Shown: one piece after another, positions 25,784 through 29,457 of the stretch
Numbering within the stretch: position 1 is the first letter of the stretch
How the letters are laid out: every line of letters begins with the position of its first letter
Assembly: GCA_963169055.1 (NCBI GenBank)
Contig: CAUJFU010000234.1
Coordinates: 1-29,457, forward strand
From: Myxococcota bacterium
GTDB lineage: Bacteria > Myxococcota_C > UBA6777
Direction: 5' to 3'
DNA length: 29,457 nt
Made by a program: the position numbers and the translations under genes
Notes under the pieces: generated by a model
The model's input: only the letters and a program-made list of their open reading frames with translations
What the model was told of the DNA's origin: nothing
The model's database searches: none

Positions 25784-27031
25784 ATGCCCTTGCGCACACG
25801 ACCTCTTCGACACACCCACACAAACGCACAACCTCCCTCCAAAACACAACCTCCCCCCCGCACATCCGCACGATATCCCCTCCCACTCGTTGCTTTCTTA
25901 CGAAGCCCCATCCAGACCGTTGCATCGGCGTTATGCGTGCTGCTCCTTGTTGGGGGGACTCTTGCGATAGCCAATCCTCCCGAGACGTTGACCGAAAAAG
26001 GCCCTTTTCACCCCTGCCAACAGCCACCCAACGGAATGCTCTGCATCCCGGGAGGTGCTTACATCCAAGGCAGCAATCGCAACGCCCATCACAACGATGC
26101 TCGATTGCGTGCAGAATCCCCACGCCACCGCGTGATCCTTCAAACCTTTTACGTCGACAAAACCGAGGTCACCAACCAAGATTACCTCAAGTGCATGAAA
26201 GCAGGTTGGTGCCAACCGCCCTCCTACTGGGCGAATCCGCGAGGCACGATGTGGCCGCGTTTTCGCACTCCCACACGCCCCTTTGTGCGCGCAACGTGGG
26301 ATATGGCCGTTGAATACTGCCGCTATGTCGGAAAGCGCCTATTGACCGAAGCCGAGTGGGAAGCCGCAGCACGCGGCCCTAAGGGCGAAACCTATCCTTG
26401 GGGAAACCAGCCGCCGAGCTGCAAATGGGCCAACTACCGCGTCGAACCGTCTCACACCTCTTATCCCCCTTCCCGCAAGATGCGCTTTTGCCCACGGCCC
26501 GATGCAAAAGACCAAACACTACTTCCGATCGGACAAGATCAAACATGGCCTGTCGGGATCACTCCACCTTTTCGCGGGATCTACGATATGGCCGGCAACG
26601 GCTACGAATGGGTTCAAGACTTCTATGATCCCGATGCTTACGCTTGTGCCTCCTCCGATCCCGCCCAATGCACCCGTATCGCCCCCAAAGGCCCTTGCGA
26701 TGGCAAAGGCAGCGTCTGTACCGAGATGCGCGATCACCTCTGGATCTGGCAAAAAGAACGCACCCAACAAGGCCAGAACACCGCAACATCCCGATGGATG
26801 CGCATCAAACGAAAACTCCCGCGCAGCCGACGCTTCGTCTTTCGCAAGCGCATCCTGAAAGGCGGATCTTGGTGGTGGTTTGCCGATCACCTACGCGGCG
26901 CATGGCGACGACCTGATGGCCCTTACACAGGAAATCACCGCCTCAGCATCCGTTGTGGTAGTTCCACCCACTCCCCTCAAATCCTCCCTGCCCGTGATGT
27001 CCAACTCAAACACCAACGCCCACGCCGCTAA
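25784..27031 (+). CDS. FGE/SUMF1-fold envelope protein, probably not catalytic
   Basis: 415 residues from Met 25784, chosen for AAGGA ten bases upstream; the frame is open further up, with another Met at 25703 but a poor site. A Pro/Thr-rich, basic N-terminus of about 40 residues precedes one hydrophobic helix (41-62), which is either an anchor or a long signal peptide ending in AIA. The rest has the formylglycine-generating-enzyme fold: an early IPGGAYIQGS, DKTEVTNQDY, RLLTEAEWEAAARG, a GIYDMAGNGYEWVQDFY motif (usually GNVWEW), KGGSWWW and a final RLSIRCG. Oxidising FGEs need two Cys near the end (CxRYRC); here the first is replaced within ADHLRGAWRR and only the last Cys remains. Such relatives commonly serve as binding or scaffold domains. 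Its stop overlaps the convergent neighbour's stop. Confidence 0.85.
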   Translation: MPLRTRPLRHTHTNAQPPSKTQPPPRTSARYPLPLVAFLRSPIQTVASALCVLLLVGGTLAIANPPETLTEKGPFHPCQQPPNGMLCIPGGAYIQGSNRNAHHNDARLRAESPRHRVILQTFYVDKTEVTNQDYLKCMKAGWCQPPSYWANPRGTMWPRFRTPTRPFVRATWDMAVEYCRYVGKRLLTEAEWEAAARGPKGETYPWGNQPPSCKWANYRVEPSHTSYPPSRKMRFCPRPDAKDQTLLPIGQDQTWPVGITPPFRGIYDMAGNGYEWVQDFYDPDAYACASSDPAQCTRIAPKGPCDGKGSVCTEMRDHLWIWQKERTQQGQNTATSRWMRIKRKLPRSRRFVFRKRILKGGSWWWFADHLRGAWRRPDGPYTGNHRLSIRCGSSTHSPQILPARDVQLKHQRPRR

Positions 27032-27813
27032 TCCTCCAACCAATCGGCTTCTTCGAGCGACTTTCCCGCCAACAAGCGTTGCGGATTGGTCACCAACAAA
27101 CGCTCGGCATCTTGTTCCCCCACCAATTTCACCAGCTTGATCAGCATCTTGTGCAGATAATCCGTGTTCTCTGGAGCTTTATGAAGATCCGTTGCCGCGA
27201 CGTGGAACCACCCTTCCTTCAACATCTGCACCGCCAAGCGTTGAACATACACCCCCGTCTCGCCCACAATCGACGGTAGATCCAACTGCATCCACCACCC
27301 CGCCCGAATCCATTCCCGCGCCATCTCTGGACGCGCCTGTAACGCTTCGTATCGCTCTGGATGCGCAAGTACCGGCTTGATCCCCTTCATCTGCAACTGA
27401 AACGCTAGCTCCTTCATCACCCGCAACGTATCGCGGATCGAAAACTCGATCAAAAGATACGCGCCTTCCCCACCCACCGGCACATAAGCACCTGTATCAA
27501 TCCATTCCATCAGACCGTCTTGATAGTAGATCTCGCACCCCGGCAAGATCCGCAATGGCAAGCTGTGCGTATCTGCCTGCTCTTGGGCTGCCTGCACCAA
27601 AGCTCGGATCACAGGCGCGGAACTCTCCGTAAACAGCGGATGATGCAAATGCGACGACACCGACACCGTCGAGTATCCCGCAGCCACAAAACTCCGCATC
27701 ATCTCCAAGCTCTCTGCCCAATCCCCCGCACCATCGTCAATCCCGGGCAAAACATGATTATGGATATCGATCATCCCTGTCGGGAGTTTCACTTCGCGCG
27801 AAAACCAACTCAT
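27028..27813 (-). CDS. CpsB/YwqE-family PHP-type metal-dependent tyrosine phosphatase
   Basis: 261 residues from Met 27813; a GTG one codon earlier and the internal Met of MIDIHNH are alternatives, but only the former two lie next to the GGGAG purine tract. The family motif MIDIHNHVLPGIDDGA is at residues 14-29. Further metal-ligand candidates are SHLHH (54-58), Glu94 (GCEIYY), HPERY (151-155) and TDLH (208-211). In firmicutes these Mn-dependent phosphatases dephosphorylate the BY-kinase that controls capsule export. No BY-kinase is present in the window, but the neighbouring minus-strand gene has a glycosyltransferase domain, so a role in envelope polysaccharide is plausible. The gene is followed convergently, with a four-base overlap, by the FGE-like gene. 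Confidence 0.88.
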   Translation of the reverse strand: MSWFSREVKLPTGMIDIHNHVLPGIDDGAGDWAESLEMMRSFVAAGYSTVSVSSHLHHPLFTESSAPVIRALVQAAQEQADTHSLPLRILPGCEIYYQDGLMEWIDTGAYVPVGGEGAYLLIEFSIRDTLRVMKELAFQLQMKGIKPVLAHPERYEALQARPEMAREWIRAGWWMQLDLPSIVGETGVYVQRLAVQMLKEGWFHVAATDLHKAPENTDYLHKMLIKLVKLVGEQDAERLLVTNPQRLLAGKSLEEADWLED

Positions 27814-27852
27814 CACTCTCCCATCCCTTTACTCGAAAATAGACCATTAAAC

Positions 27853-28002
27853 GCTGCGCAAATCACCCATTCATCGGCATCTTCATCTATTCGCAACCAA
27901 TGGATCGTTGCGCAAATCGCCCATCCATCGACATCTTCATCTATTCGCAACCAATGGATCGTTGCGCAAACACCGCCTATCCATCGGCATCTTCATCTCT
28001 TA
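27853..28002. repeat. 54-bp tandem repeat, two full copies plus a partial one
   Basis: Full copies lie at 27853-27906 and 27907-27960, and a diverged partial copy at about 27961-28002 contains the end and stop codon of the glycosyltransferase-PspA-like gene. The shared core is GGCATCTTCATCTATTCGCA in the first copy, with few mismatches between copies. Copies 1 and 2 are open on the minus strand for 18 codons each. The partial copy differs by a two-base insertion and a TGG-to-TAG change. Confidence 0.9.
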
Positions 28003-29457
28003 GGTCTGCGATATCGCGCCGTTGGATCTTCATCCGCTGCTTTAGCGCCTTCAACTCGCCCTCGATATCTGCCTCGCGAAACTTGGACTCCATCACCTCC
28101 ATGTCAAGAGCCTGCGCCTTTTCGCCCCCTTGCCACAATGCCCCCGCCTCTGAAGAATTTTTCGCGCCCACCTTCTCTCGCGTTGCTTGCCCTCCGTCCA
28201 TGCTCCCTTGTATCGGTGCGTTTCCTGCACCGGTCGCCCCTTCGTCCATTACCGTCCTCGATCTTTCCCGACTATCCGCTGGTTTCACACGCTCAAGCAT
28301 CGACATCTTTTCTCGACGCAACCGACGCAATGCCTCTTCGATAGGCTCTCTCTCCCGCAAGTATCGCTCTTTCTGCTCGTTCGCTTCGTCATACAAACGC
28401 TGCTCTCCCATCCCTTGCGCCCGTTCGGCTCGCTCTCCCCATCGTTCAGCCTGCTCCCAGAGCTGATCAAAACGCTCCACTAGCCGCTTTTCCCGCAAGA
28501 TCAACTCAGCCAAAGCATCCCGCAATCTCTCCATTGCCCTACCACTCGAATCTTCCGCTACCTTCTCTTCTCCGCCGATCTCTTCGTACCACCCCTCCCC
28601 ACCGACCTCTTGCAAGCCCCCATCCGTCAGCAATCGCCTCGGATCAGTGATCGCTTCGGCCCCCACAGGCAAAGACCGCCGCAGCGAAGCAAGCTCTCCC
28701 GATAATAGCGCACGATCTCGATCTTCGATCTTCTCCCGATTCACCGCTGTTTCCACCAACAGCGATACCCAATCCTCATTCGCTCGCGTTGAAAATACAC
28801 CGCTGATCGTCCGCCGCATCTCGTCCAAATGATTCCCCGCTGATATCTCCGCGATCTGGGCCGCAAGCGCCCCCTCTTGCGCCCACAACCCCATCCCCCC
28901 CGCACAAAGATACCCCCCGTTGTTCCGCTCTTCCCGTGTACGCGCTTCCCACAACAACAAAGGTACACCCGCACCCAATGCCCCATACAGCCGACCCAAT
29001 GAAGCCGCCGTCGCACACAGATCCACCACCGACCACAACTTCTCCCAAGGCACATTCCCGCCCAACATCCTCGCTCGCAACCCCGTACGCTTCGCCGCTT
29101 CACGCAAACGCCGCTGCCCCTCTTCTCCTTCCCCACCATACACCAACCAACGAAACGACGGCACCAACGACATCTGAAAACATACACCCTCCCAATCCGA
29201 TGCACCCGAAAAATCCACCAAACCCCACGCCTCTGATGCCTCCAACCCCAACGCTTCACATGCCTCTTCGCGCCCTATCCTCCGCCCTCCACAACCCAAC
29301 GGAACCCCCATCACCCGCACCTTCTCTCGCGTAATCCCACCTCCCACCAGCCCATCCTCCACTCCCCCATGCACCACCACATAACGCCCCACCCCCGGCT
29401 GCAACCACGACCGATGCAACACCAGATCCCCCAACGCCCCCACCACCAACCCCCTCC
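27977..29457 (-). CDS. GT28-like glycosyltransferase domain fused to a PspA/IM30-like coiled coil (5' truncated)
   Basis: Open to the window edge, so the start is missing; about 490 residues are visible. The first ~200 resemble the C-terminal, nucleotide-sugar-binding half of MurG/MGDG-synthase-type GT-B enzymes: REKVRVMGVPLG, a FSGASD strand-turn, FRWLVYGGEGEE, ARMLGGNVPWEKLWSVVDLC, then a GALGAGVPLLLW segment where the family's Gly-rich donor loop lies, and EERNNGGYL. A Gly/Glu-rich linker follows, then a long charged helix (nt about 28534-28290) reading like PspA: REKRLVERFDQLWEQ, AERWGERAERAQGMGEQRL, then REKMSMLERV. A last helix (about 28110-28000; ESKFREADIEGELKALKQRM) again fits the PspA C-terminus. 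The 5' part is very G-rich on the coding strand. The glycosyltransferase call is moderate; the PspA relation rests on pattern only. Confidence 0.7.
   Translation of the reverse strand, partial: RGLVVGALGDLVLHRSWLQPGVGRYVVVHGGVEDGLVGGGITREKVRVMGVPLGCGGRRIGREEACEALGLEASEAWGLVDFSGASDWEGVCFQMSLVPSFRWLVYGGEGEEGQRRLREAAKRTGLRARMLGGNVPWEKLWSVVDLCATAASLGRLYGALGAGVPLLLWEARTREERNNGGYLCAGGMGLWAQEGALAAQIAEISAGNHLDEMRRTISGVFSTRANEDWVSLLVETAVNREKIEDRDRALLSGELASLRRSLPVGAEAITDPRRLLTDGGLQEVGGEGWYEEIGGEEKVAEDSSGRAMERLRDALAELILREKRLVERFDQLWEQAERWGERAERAQGMGEQRLYDEANEQKERYLREREPIEEALRRLRREKMSMLERVKPADSRERSRTVMDEGATGAGNAPIQGSMDGGQATREKVGAKNSSEAGALWQGGEKAQALDMEVMESKFREADIEGELKALKQRMKIQRRDIADLRDEDADG

Noticed and set aside
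1-29457. tRNA, rRNA, insertion sequence or prophage
   Set aside because: No cloverleaf, rRNA segment, transposase, integrase or terminal inverted repeat was seen on either strand.

Overview
This window comes from a bacterial chromosome of moderate GC. Its core, about 10.2 to 25.5 kb, is a complete respiratory complex I operon on the minus strand in the order nuoA-B-CD-E-F-G-H-I-J-K-L-M-N, with nuoC and nuoD fused. The setting suggests a Gram-negative, aerobically respiring organism: a fused nuoCD, a giant macroglobulin-like protein with TPR segments, and a formylglycine-generating-enzyme-fold protein. I lean towards a myxobacterium or bradymonad-like lineage (former Deltaproteobacteria), but no rRNA or marker gene here proves it.

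Layout. 2-6568 (+): the 3' part of a very large alpha-2-macroglobulin-like protein whose 5' end lies outside the window and whose thioester motif is degenerate. 6604-7029 (-): a small membrane protein. 7030-7423: a non-coding stretch with a sigma70-like plus-strand promoter, two competing hairpins and a 15-bp terminator stem, which together look like a small RNA gene. 7424-8941 (-) and 9045-10178 (-): a membrane-anchored GNAT/FemAB-like protein and an unrecognised multi-pass membrane protein; both lie downstream of nuoN and may share the nuo transcript. 10229-25477 (-): the nuo operon. 25478-25783: a divergent promoter region. 25784-27031 (+): an FGE/SUMF1-fold envelope protein. 27028-27813 (-): a CpsB/YwqE-type PHP phosphatase. 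27977-29457 (-): a GT28-like glycosyltransferase C-terminal domain joined to a PspA/IM30-like coiled coil, 5' truncated by the window edge.

The nuo genes supply the NADH module (E, F, G), the quinone-reducing connecting module (B, CD, I) and the membrane arm (A, H, J, K, L, M, N), and every iron-sulfur ligand set can be read in the sequence. Most junctions are tight (ATGA or TAATG overlaps, or gaps of a few bases), consistent with coupled translation. The odd points are long low-complexity tails built from short tandem repeats on NuoM and NuoN, a proline-rich loop in NuoJ, and a short NuoG.

The most unusual signals are: a roughly four- to five-fold excess of GATC across the window, carried partly by context-dependent synonymous codon choice; the repeat-built tails on two proton-pumping subunits; the glycosyltransferase-PspA fusion; a 54-bp repeat that seems to hold a decayed end of that fusion gene, once overlapping the phosphatase start; and the candidate small RNA at 7.15-7.36 kb.
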